Positions 50,384 through 59,702 of a DNA stretch of 59,702 bases are shown here, piece after piece. The notes below the pieces were generated by a model, which was not told the DNA's origin, searched no databases, and was given only the letters and a program-made list of their open reading frames with translations. A program made the translations under genes and the position numbers. The DNA lies in assembly GCA_000934455.1 (NCBI GenBank), contig KN883329.1, positions 75,497-135,198 of the forward strand. Direction: 5' to 3'. Positions within the stretch are counted from its first letter, which is position 1, and the number at the start of each line of letters is the position of its first letter. Source of the stretch: Apostichopus parvimensis. Its lineage: Eukaryota > Echinodermata > Holothuroidea > Aspidochirotida > Stichopodidae.

Positions 50384-51860
50384 CCCAAAATAGTGCTCCT
50401 TCACCTATACGTTCTCCTGAGGCTGTGTAAAAACAGGCAGATGATTAACAGTTCATGGGTCTACTCTTTCTCCTTGGTTATAATCCTTCATGCTGCTTGC
50501 TTACAAAATGAATCTCGTATGACTTACAAGAGAAAGTGAAATTGTACACGCTCTTCAGCTGTTTGGCTGGATCCAAGTACCCGTGTGCATTTGTTACAAT
50601 GAAGGGCAAGTTTAATTTCTCTTTCGGTGAAAACTTGAAGTGATTAAAGTGCAGGCGTGCAAAATTACTGATTACAAATTAAAAGTGCTGTTTACTTCAC
50701 TGTGTAGGGCGTGCATGCATGTTCAAGCCGACTGTTTGGGATGGTTATTTATTTGAAAAATATTGTGCGCTAGTATTTGTAAGCCTTCCGAAATCACCAG
50801 CAGTATAACACAATGCATAGTATTAATGTAAGCAGCTGCAGGAGGCCTCTTTAGATGAGAAAAATAACTTGTTGTGCTTAAAGGCATATATGAATATTCA
50901 TAGCTGATAACACATCCATTTGATTGGTTCATTGGCCATTGATACGCGAGATTGATGGCTGTGAAAATATGTCATAAAGTGTTTATTTGAGTTCGGGAGA
51001 GGTGAAGAACTTTTACAACAAATTTAACAGCGAGCATTTCTACGGGACAGTGACATTTGCGCGATGAGTTCACAATATCAAAGCCCTAGGTTCAATTGTA
51101 GTATTTTAAATATAACGAGCCCTTTAGTGCTTATATAATGATATGAACTCCAGCTGCATATTCGTTCAAATCTCTCGAAATGCTTTAGCTGTGAGATGAT
51201 TTGTCATAACGCCTGAAACATGGTAAACGAAGGCAGAGAGCTTCTGTTCATTGCATTATGTCAGTATCGTCATGAAAAACATCACAGCAATTTCTGATTT
51301 TGTCATATATTAAACTTGTTGCAGAGAAGTGGTACATGCCTTGTTTAAAGGATGATTAGAAACAGGAACATATATTAACGAGGGACATTTCGCTCTAGTT
51401 ACCAAACCCTCTCTACCCAAGTTGTTAGAATTCAAAAAAAATTCCGGTCGAAACTGTTGATAACTGAATTATGGAGGAACTATCATTGCATGCTACATAC
51501 GTGCTTAAAACACGAAACTAAACTTCCGTGGATGAAAAGCCTCGATGTCATTAATCATTTTGAGTACCGCATTAAAGACCCCGGGTAAATCTTTCACTTT
51601 TCAGGCATTTATAGTACAATTCATCATACACTTGCACGGCTCGCCGTTAGAATTTTTCAAATATACTTTGTTTCATCAGTTCCCTATTTACTGTTTGATT
51701 GTAATTGGTAACATGACACATGTAATCGGTAAAATAATACATGTATTGGTAACATAACAGAGGAAATATACCCCTTTATTAGTGGTAATAACAGTGTCAG
51801 AAATCTATAGAGATAAGGCTATATGCCACCACTGAGAAGATCTACTATAAACATTTTTCT
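50384..51860. other. 5' flanking region of the RBPMS-family gene
   Basis: Upstream of exon 1 on the minus strand. Expected to contain the promoter, but I see no unambiguous TATA box or initiator; the nearest TATA-like string on the minus strand is GATTATAACC near 50470. Two out-of-frame ATGs occur between that string and the in-frame TAG. No gene is visible. Confidence 0.4.
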
Positions 51861-51872
51861 TTGAATACAATC

Positions 51873-52072
51873 TTTAAAGGAGAAACAAACCCATCCGGCC
51901 ATGATTATCATAAACCTCATGATGTGATAACAATGGCTTTTAAAGAACATCTCTCTCAGACAGATAGGAATAACCATATCCATGTGGAAGAAATTACTTT
52001 TTTGCCCTTTTACTTCAGACAAAAAGGTCTGAAGACTTCGAGCCAGTCTAAAGATGAACTCAATGGGCCACA
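51873..52072 (+). repeat. Dispersed ~200-bp repeat 'B', copy 1
   Basis: Starts TTAAAGGAGAAACAAACCCA and ends with GTCTAAAGATGAACTCAATG and GGCCACA. The same ordered blocks with moderate divergence appear at 59216-59413, in the same orientation. The ORFs on either strand here (100 and 87 codons) are chance frames in the repeat. Confidence 0.7.
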
Positions 52073-52079
52073 AGTGAAC

Positions 52080-53190
52080 CAAAATTTCCCTGCTGATTGC
52101 TGGCTGTTATATAGGTTGGTATGTATAAGTTTACTCGCGGAGTATCATTACAAAAGAAAATAATAATAATGAGCAGAGTAAAATAAACCAGTGTTAACCC
52201 GAATGTGTTAGAAATGCAACCAATGGTCTGTCATGTTCTCTTGTATAGAATATACAGCATACAGGAATCTCCTCTCTGTCTATGTTAACACTTCTCACTG
52301 TCTGGGAATAAATTGGAGTGTCAGAATCTCCCGGGGAGTAGCTATGGAAATATGTAACCATTTAGTGGGATAACATTCGGTTACAATTGTGATGGCCTTT
52401 GACAGTGACAACAAAGAAAGTTATTTGATTTGCTCTTATTTGCCTAACAATCTTATCCTGGTAAACAGAACATGCAGCTTCGTGAGCCTTAGAAAAGCGC
52501 GCTAACGGGAGGGCGGTATTTGGAAAGTACAACAGCTCACCCGTAGGGTAACTTGCAGGTATAGCTCAATCGTATGCAAGCAGACTCTTCCAGCTATCGA
52601 CTTAGCTTTCGATAGGCTAGCTGGAATGTAATCATATACAGAGGGTACGCTAGCCTCTTCATAACTGAAAACTCTTCTGTCGAGAACCTCGGAATTAATT
52701 AAGTTTCCTTATAGGTACCCATAGTTAAAAAGTTTAATCTTTAGTTTTATGATCATCATATCTACACACGTTAAAACACACACATACCCAATCATATACG
52801 TAAACATATTAATTCCAAATCAGCTCACGTAAGTGTTAATTTATAAAATAAGAATATACATAATATTGCCACCGTAGCTGGTAAGATCATGAAACTTGCT
52901 ATAATCTGATTTTAAAATGAAAACTAACAAATGGCTCTGTATATACTTCATTATTTGCCTCTTTCCTTTTTCGATCCATGCACTTTAACAAGTCTGTAAA
53001 AAATCCATTATAAGAAATACCCTTTTTCGGAGTTTACTTTCTTGTTGTGAAATATATAGTGACTATACAACTACATCGTGTACATGACCCATTAGAAGGT
53101 CATCTCGGTGATAAGTACACACTCTTTCTCTTCTTTTGTTATTGACTTTATACGTCTGTCACATTTGCCTTCCTTTTGTCAATTATTACA
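52080..53190. other. Flanking region, no gene seen
   Basis: AT-rich with one imperfect hairpin at about 52600-52636 (CCAGCTATCGA ... TCGATAGGCTAGCTGG). No exon or RNA gene recognised. Confidence 0.5.
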
Positions 53191-53193
53191 AAA

Positions 53194-53343
53194 ATGGACA
53201 ACATGATTGAGTGGCTAAGAAAAGCTAAGTCAATGAACAATAGAGGTATGGCAGATGGTGCGATAAACAGATTTGTTTTTATGGTTTCGGTTGCGAACTT
53301 TTTATTTGTGTTATATTCATATTCCAAAGTGAAAATGGATTAA
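53194..53343 (+). CDS. Candidate 49-aa single-pass membrane microprotein
   Basis: ATG at 53194 in a strong start context (A at -3, G at +4) with TAA at 53341-53343. The first ~26 residues are polar and amphipathic (MDNMIEWLRKAKSMNNRG...), followed by a hydrophobic segment FVFMVSVANFLFVLY (about residues 27-41) and a basic tail SYSKVKMD. This is the layout of a small type II or tail-anchored membrane peptide. No homolog is recognised. It lies ~3 kb upstream of RBPMS exon 1 on the opposite strand. A frame this short can arise by chance. Confidence 0.25.
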   Translation: MDNMIEWLRKAKSMNNRGMADGAINRFVFMVSVANFLFVLYSYSKVKMD

Positions 53344-53848
53344 AAATTGAATGGGCCATTAAAGTAAGGCTTCTCTCGACCATCTTTGTGCCTTTGTGAA
53401 TTAAGGTTTTTTATTTGTATTGCACGTAACTCATTAAAACTAATTCACTTTTGTAATATTTTTTCCCCCTTAAAGTTACTGACAAAGGATTTATATTGAT
53501 GTAAGGATGTTTCCATGTAGATAGATCAATTTGTGTTAAGCATAGTCATTTTCATGTAAAAAGGCATCTTATATCAAATTTAAAAAAAAACAACTTATTT
53601 TCATTTCCTCTCCTCTGTCCCTATCCCCTACCCTTAAGGCTTAGCCGCCGAGGTTATGTCCAACGTCTGCTGTATTATGCCTCCCTTTTACTTCCCATCC
53701 CACACAAAGTAGGATAAACTACGGTATATATAAACTATTCAGTGATGGGTAGCGTTTAGCTAGTGAGAACTTCTATTTAGACTGACAGTGACAGACCACA
53801 TTACGTCGACGATTTAGTGTATACGTCAATCGGACATTTTATAGGAGA

Positions 53849-54076
53849 ATGCTACCATATAGAGAGATTTGCGACAACTCACAATTCGCCGCCATCTTGT
53901 ATCCATTGAGAGATGCCGAGAATTTGATACATGTGTTAGTTCTCTTCTACGCTGGTAAACATAGGCAGTATGATCTGAATTTAAGAGAAACCGTTATGAT
54001 GGTTGCCAGAGTATTCGAATGTGCAGATCAACTCATTGGAGACTGCTCGCGGCGGGTCAGTGGCGTGCGCAAATAA
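53849..54076 (+). CDS. Unrecognised 75-aa ORF downstream of a TATA-like box
   Basis: ATG at 53849 (A at -3) to TAA at 54074-54076. The protein looks genuine in composition: MLPYREICDNSQFAAILYPL, then a hydrophobic stretch NLIHVLVLFYAG, then NLRETVMMVARVFECADQLI. A TATATATAAA box lies at 53725-53734. The last codons (SGVRK) fall inside a repeat starting around 54057 (CAGTGGCGTGCGCA), so an original frame may have been cut off by the insertion, or the ORF may end by splicing earlier. No domain recognised; may be a first exon or chance. Confidence 0.25.
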   Translation: MLPYREICDNSQFAAILYPLRDAENLIHVLVLFYAGKHRQYDLNLRETVMMVARVFECADQLIGDCSRRVSGVRK

Positions 54077-54215
54077 GGTCCGGGGCCATGCCCCACCTCC
54101 GATCATCGACGGTCGGTGGAAAATAGTTCAGTCAAGAGAGTTTTGCATTCAGCAGGGGAAGAATTATTGGACCACTACTACGAGTAGCCTCCCCGCCCTC
54201 CCCCCCCGGTAAAGT
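54057..54215 (+). mobile_element. Possible transposon fragment starting CAGTGGCGT
   Basis: CAGTGGCGTGCGCAAATAAG is followed by GTCCGGGGCCATGCCCC and ends near CCCCGCCCTCCCCCCCCGG. Elements that begin CAGTGGCG and carry G- or C-runs are widespread in marine invertebrates (general knowledge), but no matching opposite terminus is present, so the boundaries are guesses. Confidence 0.35.
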
Positions 54216-56020
54216 ATTTATTAGCAAAACCATGCGTTTAGGCATTCTTATGTAGAACTAATTTATAGTCTGAGTGTATCACGGAATGCACCATTTGACC
54301 GACAATAACTATATGTACAACTAATATTTCTATGAATAGTATATCGCGTGCTATGAACAAGTATAAAGTATAGTTCAACTTGCCTAATACCGATTACACG
54401 GATTAATTCATACAAAGGTCACACAAAAAGAAATTGAAACTCGTTAACCCTAGATACATGTAATAAAAAGGTTTTGTTTTATTCGGAGGGCACATATATA
54501 GACAATGAATATTAATAAGTGTTTACTTTGAAACAAATTTAGTCTATCAATTATTCTCAACGTCTACAAAAGCTTTAATAATTGTAAGTCAGAGAAGTGT
54601 GTCTGTGTTTTGGATACTGTGGGAAAATATCACCTTCCTTGTATCAGAGGCACATGAAGTTTGTATAGTGCGAAACATTCGTTTCCAGCCAGCAACATCC
54701 TTAAGAATGTACCCCATCTTCAACAAGATGTATAGAGAGGGAGGTGGGGCATAGATAGTGGGTGGGATATTGGGGAGAAGGAAGTAGGATAGGGGAGAGC
54801 GAGTATTAAGTATAGGGGTTGTGGATGACTATGTACCCAATCTTACAAAATCTTAGGCTTAGGAAAAGTTGAATGAGGTTGTGAAAGTCAAAGCATTCTG
54901 TAGGACGGGGACCGAAGGGATAAGGGTGGGTGGGTGGGACTGGAGGTGGGAAGGAGGAGTGAACTTATAACTATTAAGAGGTATCATATTAAGAAAAGGA
55001 GTCCCTCTCCCAACTGACTTTATCACAAACTTTCAGCTCATATTTTTCTTGCTACACGACAGACTGACAGAGGACATCAACTACAGTGCTGTCAATTACG
55101 AGATTAATAAAGTAGAGGGAGCTATAACGAATTGATTGCAAACGGTTTTTTTGTTGAACGGGAATGCCTGCCTGAGGGCATGGAACTGTTTTACCTCCAT
55201 GCTAAGGGTAAACGGCTTGGCTAACCACATATTATTTTCATGTCTTTTCCACAACATATCGCACAGACATCACACCGAAGCAGAAGTATGATAATAATGG
55301 GATGAACCGTACGTACTACTGTAAAAGAGTTTCTGCGAAAGACACATTGTTTTGGCTGCAACGGCCACATTGTCATTATTAATGTTTCTGCATGCTAACT
55401 GTACACTTCTTTATGCTGCATGTCTATGCAGAAACACGATACTGGATATAGACATGTTCTGTATTTTTGTAGGACACGATGTATGTATACAATTCACGAT
55501 GCAGAACCTAGGTGGTCCATGATATGGCCAGGACGCGCGCGGGGGGGGGGGGGGGGGGTATAGAGAGACAGGCCCACAATACTTGAGCAATGATTTTTAC
55601 GTAGTCCTCGTTTTTTTACAATCATTCAACTTGTCTTTCTTATCCTAGTCATAATAGTTATCTGTGGTCTATGTGCTGATTATAGACTGTAGCCTCATCT
55701 ATGTAGCGATATCTTGTTCATCTTTTGTTGATTCTAGTGTTATCTATGTGCGACTACCGCAAGAAGACGGTCGTACTATAACCTATAGGCTAATTGGCGA
55801 AAATATGTTATTTGTGTAATGTTTACCAATACATGATGCTTGTCATAAAGTCTCTGCCACATCCACATCCTAAGCACTCGGAACCTAGTTCGCAGCTGAC
55901 TCGGATTCGGGACGCCCTAGAATTAATTCCAGACCAGGAAGTCGGACTTACTGCAGAACTCTGAAAACGACTAAGATGTATTATGAACGTGGAAAGAGAT
56001 AATGAAATAGTGATTTGTGA
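54216..56020. other. Flanking region, no gene seen
   Basis: AT-rich, with purine-rich patches at 54735-54800 and 54900-54960 (GGGTGGGTGGGTGGG-type) and a GCGCGCG-G18 run at 55534-55558. No exon recognised on either strand. Confidence 0.5.
55534..55558. repeat. CGCGCGC followed by G18
   Basis: Alternating CG (Z-DNA-prone) joined directly to eighteen G on the plus strand. Length may not be exact because of sequencing slippage. Confidence 0.9.
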
Positions 56021-56023
56021 CGT

Positions 56024-56322
56024 TCAGGGGTTCAACCACGTATACTTGGGAGGGGGATTCCTTTGCCCTAACCAGAAAACGTGAATCAGGGGAAGTTCAC
56101 TCGCCCCCCCCCCCTTCCCGCATTGGCAGACGGAATTCATTCTTAGTGTGCAGTACTGATAACATGTATGCGGTTCAACTTAAGCAGTCGAAAATATAGC
56201 ACCAGTTGCATAAACACACTCCAAAGGGTAGGGGACACCACTTCCCTTAATTCCCTCCCCTGAACGACTTAACTTCATGAGTCCCCCCACTCCCACGTAT
56301 AAAAAGGTGATTCCACCCCTGA
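56024..56322. mobile_element. MITE-like element with TCAGGGGT terminal repeats
   Basis: The left end TCAGGGGTTCAACCAC and right end GATTCCACCCCTGA (reverse complement TCAGGGGTGGAATC) share the first 8 bases exactly and further bases loosely. Flanks GTGACGTT and ACGAAGTT are a partial match for an 8-bp target duplication. Length is about 299 bp, with a C11 run at 56104-56114. Fits a decayed hAT-type non-autonomous element. Confidence 0.5.
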
Positions 56323-56647
56323 CGAAGTTTTACCTATACCTATCGTAGGTATTAACTTCACAAGTTAGGTAAAACATGGCCCCTCAAAAACAGATAGATA
56401 GAATTAGATGAACTGGCCGATATGTGGAAATGTTTTGTTAGAGATCGCATCTTTGAAGCAGGTGTTTCATAGCTTTATTTCAATGTTTGACATGTAGATA
56501 ATGACCGAAGTTTCATGGTGTAGGTAAGCATACCTGTATCAGTATGGGGCTCAGCTAGATATGATTTCTCAGGCACGGAGATATAAACCAGATTGAGGCC
56601 AATTTTAAGCTCTCAACTTTTAGATTGAGCGTTATACCACGACTTAC

Positions 56648-56839
56648 TTGGAAATATCGTTGTATTGCGTGCGCATTTGATGAGATTTCGATCGCTTTTT
56701 CTATAAGTTCGTGACATTGACTTCGGTTTTCGTCCAAAATTAAAAAGGATTCTTGAGTGACGTAACGTATGACGTCGTGGTGATCTAATAACGATTCTGT
56801 CCTTGCATTGGCACTCATGGACATTACCGGTAATGACAT
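56648..56839 (-). CDS. Candidate 5' coding exon (64 codons), possible alternative first exon of the RBPMS-family gene
   Basis: ATG at 56839 is the first after an in-frame TAA; 64 codons later the frame meets a donor-like CAA followed by gtaagt at 56647, in phase 0. The start context is weak (T at -3); the ATG at codon 6 has G at -3. The peptide is convincing: MSLPVMSMSANARTESLLDH, then VIRYVTQESFLILDENRSQC, ending AHAIQRYFQ. Codons are mixed and CpG-bearing, unlike nearby chance ORFs. No family is recognised with confidence. It is on the same strand as, and ~6.5 kb upstream of, RBPMS exon 1, and its phase would allow direct splicing to exon 2 at 5648, but it could equally start an unrelated gene or be chance. 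I saw no companion exons between 56.6 and 50.4 kb. Confidence 0.35.
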
Positions 56840-57039
56840 GTACTTGTGACAGACAATGAAAACATATCGTTACTTGAGAGGGCCTTGGAAGTCCAAACTA
56901 GGCAACCGAGAGAGAATTTCCAGATAAACAGAACATGTACTTTTATTTGTTATTAAATATTAATGCAGATTAGTTCCAGAACGTGTAGGGCGTTGCTAGA
57001 ATCTATAGCATACTGACTGAGTTGTTTAAAATGACGGTG

Positions 57040-57290
57040 CGTGTTTGGGTCGCAAATGATTTTCGATGGGTCGTGGGCCCTGTGTGCTAGTCTCAGTATT
57101 AACATGTAGCCTCTTCAAGCCAAGATCGGTAAACGGACGTACAACAACCATCACATTAGCTTACCGTATTGCAGTGGCATTGTATTGATAAATTTAAGAT
57201 AGGGTGGGGTGGGGTGATTGATGGGTCGCGGCCGAATGCCAATAGTTTGGTTGGGTCGTCGCCTCAAAAGTTTGCAGACCGTTGGTTTAA
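57040..57290. mobile_element. Probable hAT-like (GGGTCGC-type) element fragment
   Basis: GGGTCGCAAATGATTTTCGA, GGGTCGTGGGCCC and GGGTCGCGGCC, then AAAAGTTTGCAGACCGTTGG, recall hAT elements whose end reads CAGTGGTTCTCAAACT with internal GGGTCGC repeats (family knowledge). The terminal repeats are not clearly paired here, so this is a decayed or partial copy. Confidence 0.4.
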
Positions 57291-57299
57291 AATATATAA

Positions 57300-59210
57300 T
57301 TTTAGTTTTCATAGGTTATCTAAAGTAGTCTACTTTAGGAGACCGTTATGTGCGACAGAAATATTGTTATGTTTTATGATATAGGCAGTAAGAAGCATTC
57401 TTCATATTAGGCATATATCTACAATGAGCAGGCTATAACTGTTATGGCGGTTTTCCTTACAACAATCGGTAGAACTTGTTGCTTTTCGCGTAAGTTATTC
57501 TCAGAAGGAAAAGATATGTGCAACAAGTTCAGTGATTTCGTTATTCTGATTTACATTCAGCACACTAGAACTTCATTCCAATGAAAATGCTTATATTAGG
57601 AGCTAGTATGTATTTGTGTTGTCTTTTCAAGGATTATTAAGACCTGTTGCTTATCGTGTACAACTTTCTTAGAAAAAATGATATATATACAAACAATTTC
57701 TCATCCTGATATTATATCGCTGATATTCGTGGAATGTTGAATGCATATGGAGAATTTTTGGGGTACTTGTCTGTAACAAGTTAGGGTAAATGTTCACAAA
57801 GATCACAGCGTTGAATTCCAGGCCTACAAGTGCCCATCTGAGCCAGTGGATACGATACGACTTCACTCTAACATATGATATATATAGCAAGAGTAGAATA
57901 AAATAATGATCTGCGGCAGGCCATAGTCGAATTTTGCACCGACAGCAACTGCCTCAACACTTAAGGGTGCATCTAATCTCATGAAAAATACGGACATTTT
58001 AGTGATATAACAATTTTGTCATATATAAAAGATTAGAATGCTCTACAAACGCTTGTTGTTGGAACATCCTATCACAGGTATAGGACCACACCAATATACA
58101 AACTATCTATAGTAAATGCATTAATAGGCTTTTGATAACTCTCTCGTATGATAAAAATATAAAAGAAAGAACAGAAAATTTTAAAAAAAATGCTCGAGAC
58201 CCACTGTAGATCACACTGTACCCACCACCTTTGATATAAAGCAAATGAATAAGTTATGTAAACGTATCCAAGGCATAAGCATGTATAAGTTTAACCATTA
58301 TCTACATCATCTATCTCTCTATTATCAGTGACAGGTCTTTTAAAGTTCAACTTTTGACCTCAGATAAAATACTTTCAAATCCTGAAATTGCAAGAATCAC
58401 GATCTTAATATGTGTCCCTTTTTTCTATTTCCTAGTTGTTTTTTTTTTTTTTGTAACACAACTTGAAGGCCACTCCGCCCTGAAATGTTTAAGCAATACC
58501 ACGGTCATCTTTGCTAATTAATCTCTTTGGGATGTTGTATCGCTTGACAAATGATTGGTCCTTTTAATTATGCAAATTTTCATACGTTTACGTGCAACAA
58601 ACTAGAGACATTAAGCCGCACTGCAGTCAGTGAGACTAGCTTATATAGCCTATAATGTCGATAAATAGCTATTCAAATGTCAGAAGTCAGACGCCTCGAA
58701 ACTTTTACTTTCACAATTGTGTAAACTGTATAAAATCTCATTCGTTATCGTGAAACATGCACACACACACACACACACACACAAACATCATCATTTCATT
58801 ATCAATTTTACAAAAGGGGCGATTAAAGGATGTTGTTTATAGCATTTTTATACTGGTTAGGAATTTTTTAACAAAAACGAAGAAGCAGAAGAAAGAAAAA
58901 GCAAAAGAAGTTGGCGAAGAAGGTGGCCCAGAATTATTTCCATGTACTGTTGGCATGTGTTTAAGGTCCGTGCCGTATAATCATCATATTTCGCTTGCTT
59001 TAAGTCATCTGGTAACGGTTTGCAGGTGTGATGAAAATCTGATCGTTAAGTTTTCAGCCAAGTTAGCATGTAAGGCTTGTGTGTATTCGGCCTAAAGGAT
59101 AAAACTTCTTAAGAAGGAAACCGACAGTGGTAAAAGATGTGTTTCGTCGGTCTATGATCAACATCACATCCCCCCTAGAATCATGATGAACAAATATAAA
59201 CAATATTAAT
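57300..59210. other. Flanking region, no gene seen
   Basis: AT-rich, with a T-run at 58438-58451, a (CA)12 microsatellite at 58760-58783 and a chance 112-codon ORF starting in that microsatellite (58757-59095). No domain recognised. Confidence 0.5.
58760..58783. repeat. (CA)12 microsatellite
   Basis: Twelve uninterrupted CA units on the plus strand. Confidence 0.95.
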
Positions 59211-59215
59211 ATGAC

Positions 59216-59413
59216 ATTAAAAGGAGACACCAACCCAACCATCATTATTTGTCTATGTGATAGAGACTATATTGTCATGAACAACTTTCCCAAACAGCTA
59301 AGACAAATCTTATCCCATTTGGGAGATATCTCAGAGTTATCGTCCCTTCACACATAAGGAGAAAGACTTGGTCAAGTCTAAATATGACATCATCGAGCCA
59401 CATGGGCATCAAT
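59216..59413 (+). repeat. Dispersed ~200-bp repeat 'B', copy 2
   Basis: Begins ATTAAAAGGAGACACCAACCC and ends GTCTAAATATGACATCATCG, GAGCCACATGGGCATCAAT. Matches 51873-52072 block for block: start, a CTATGTGATA-like segment, CATTTGGGAGA versus CATGTGGAAGA, and GTCTAAA-ATGA near the end. Confidence 0.7.
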
Positions 59414-59702
59414 AGTTTATCTTTTTTCCTTTATTTGTTACAATGTTTAATGTTTTCTGTAATGGAGTTGGGTTTGCAAATGCTGAATCTAAAATATTGA
59501 ACTTCTCAAAATGACCCCAATGATGGCATTGGTTTTAGTAACCAAACTTGAACATTCTAACTTGAAAATATGAAAAGATATACATAACAAGAAAAGTAAA
59601 GGATCCTAGCTTCTAGTGGCACTGTGACATACCATTTATAAATTACAAAATGACAGCTCTCGGACACGACTTTTAATTAGATTATCTTCCAAACTTTTGG
59701 AG

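Noticed and set aside
50010-50393. 127-codon plus-strand ORF opposite RBPMS exon 1
   Set aside because: Antisense shadow of the exon and its open upstream frame.
52600-52636. Imperfect hairpin considered as an RNA gene
   Set aside because: The stem is interrupted and there is no matching microRNA or small RNA family.
58757-59095. 112-codon ORF beginning with HTHTHT
   Set aside because: Starts inside the (CA)12 microsatellite; the remainder has no recognised domain.
1-59702. CRISPR arrays, bacterial operons, phage or plasmid features
   Set aside because: None present; the spliced RBPMS exons and SINE/hAT repeats identify animal nuclear DNA.

Overview
The window looks like nuclear DNA from a multicellular animal. 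It is AT-rich, has no operons or long uninterrupted genes, and carries SINE, hAT-like and MITE-like repeats, minisatellites and long homopolymer runs. The one gene that can be named is split by a very large intron. The mix of small repeats and the protein sequence fit a marine invertebrate, perhaps an echinoderm such as a sea cucumber, but the species assignment is inference only.

The recognisable gene is on the minus strand: an ortholog of the RBPMS / couch potato / MEC-8 family of single-RRM RNA-binding proteins. Its first coding exon (ATG at 50158, donor after 50108) ends in three glutamates in phase 0. Exon 2 (5648 down to 5571, 78 nt, phase 0 at both ends) encodes the start of the RRM, with the RNP2 motif LFVSGLP and the family signature [10 protein letters not shown]. 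Splicing the two gives the [13 protein letters not shown] junction known from vertebrate RBPMS proteins. Intron 1 is about 44.5 kb (5649-50107) and fills most of the window. The rest of the RRM and the C-terminus lie beyond position 1.

Layout: 1-5570 is intron 2 (incomplete) with a 55-bp-arm inverted-repeat element at 4351-4859. 5571-5648 is exon 2. 5649-50107 is intron 1, holding a dispersed repeat family with a splice-donor-like core, two tRNA-derived SINEs, a 231-bp tandem repeat (18885-19576), a 54-67-bp minisatellite (44928-45512), a hAT-type non-autonomous transposon (46180-46554), a GC-rich island (27384-27900), and several short ORFs of doubtful status. 50108-50380 is a CpG-rich exon 1 with an unusual open frame upstream of the ATG. 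50384-59702 is 5' flanking or intergenic DNA with a possible alternative minus-strand first exon (56648-56839), two small plus-strand ORF candidates (53194-53343 and 53849-54076), a MITE-like element (56024-56322) and a pair of related ~200-bp repeats.

Beyond the RBPMS-family exons, every coding call is tentative. It rests on frame, start context, composition and splice-site look, not on recognised homology.
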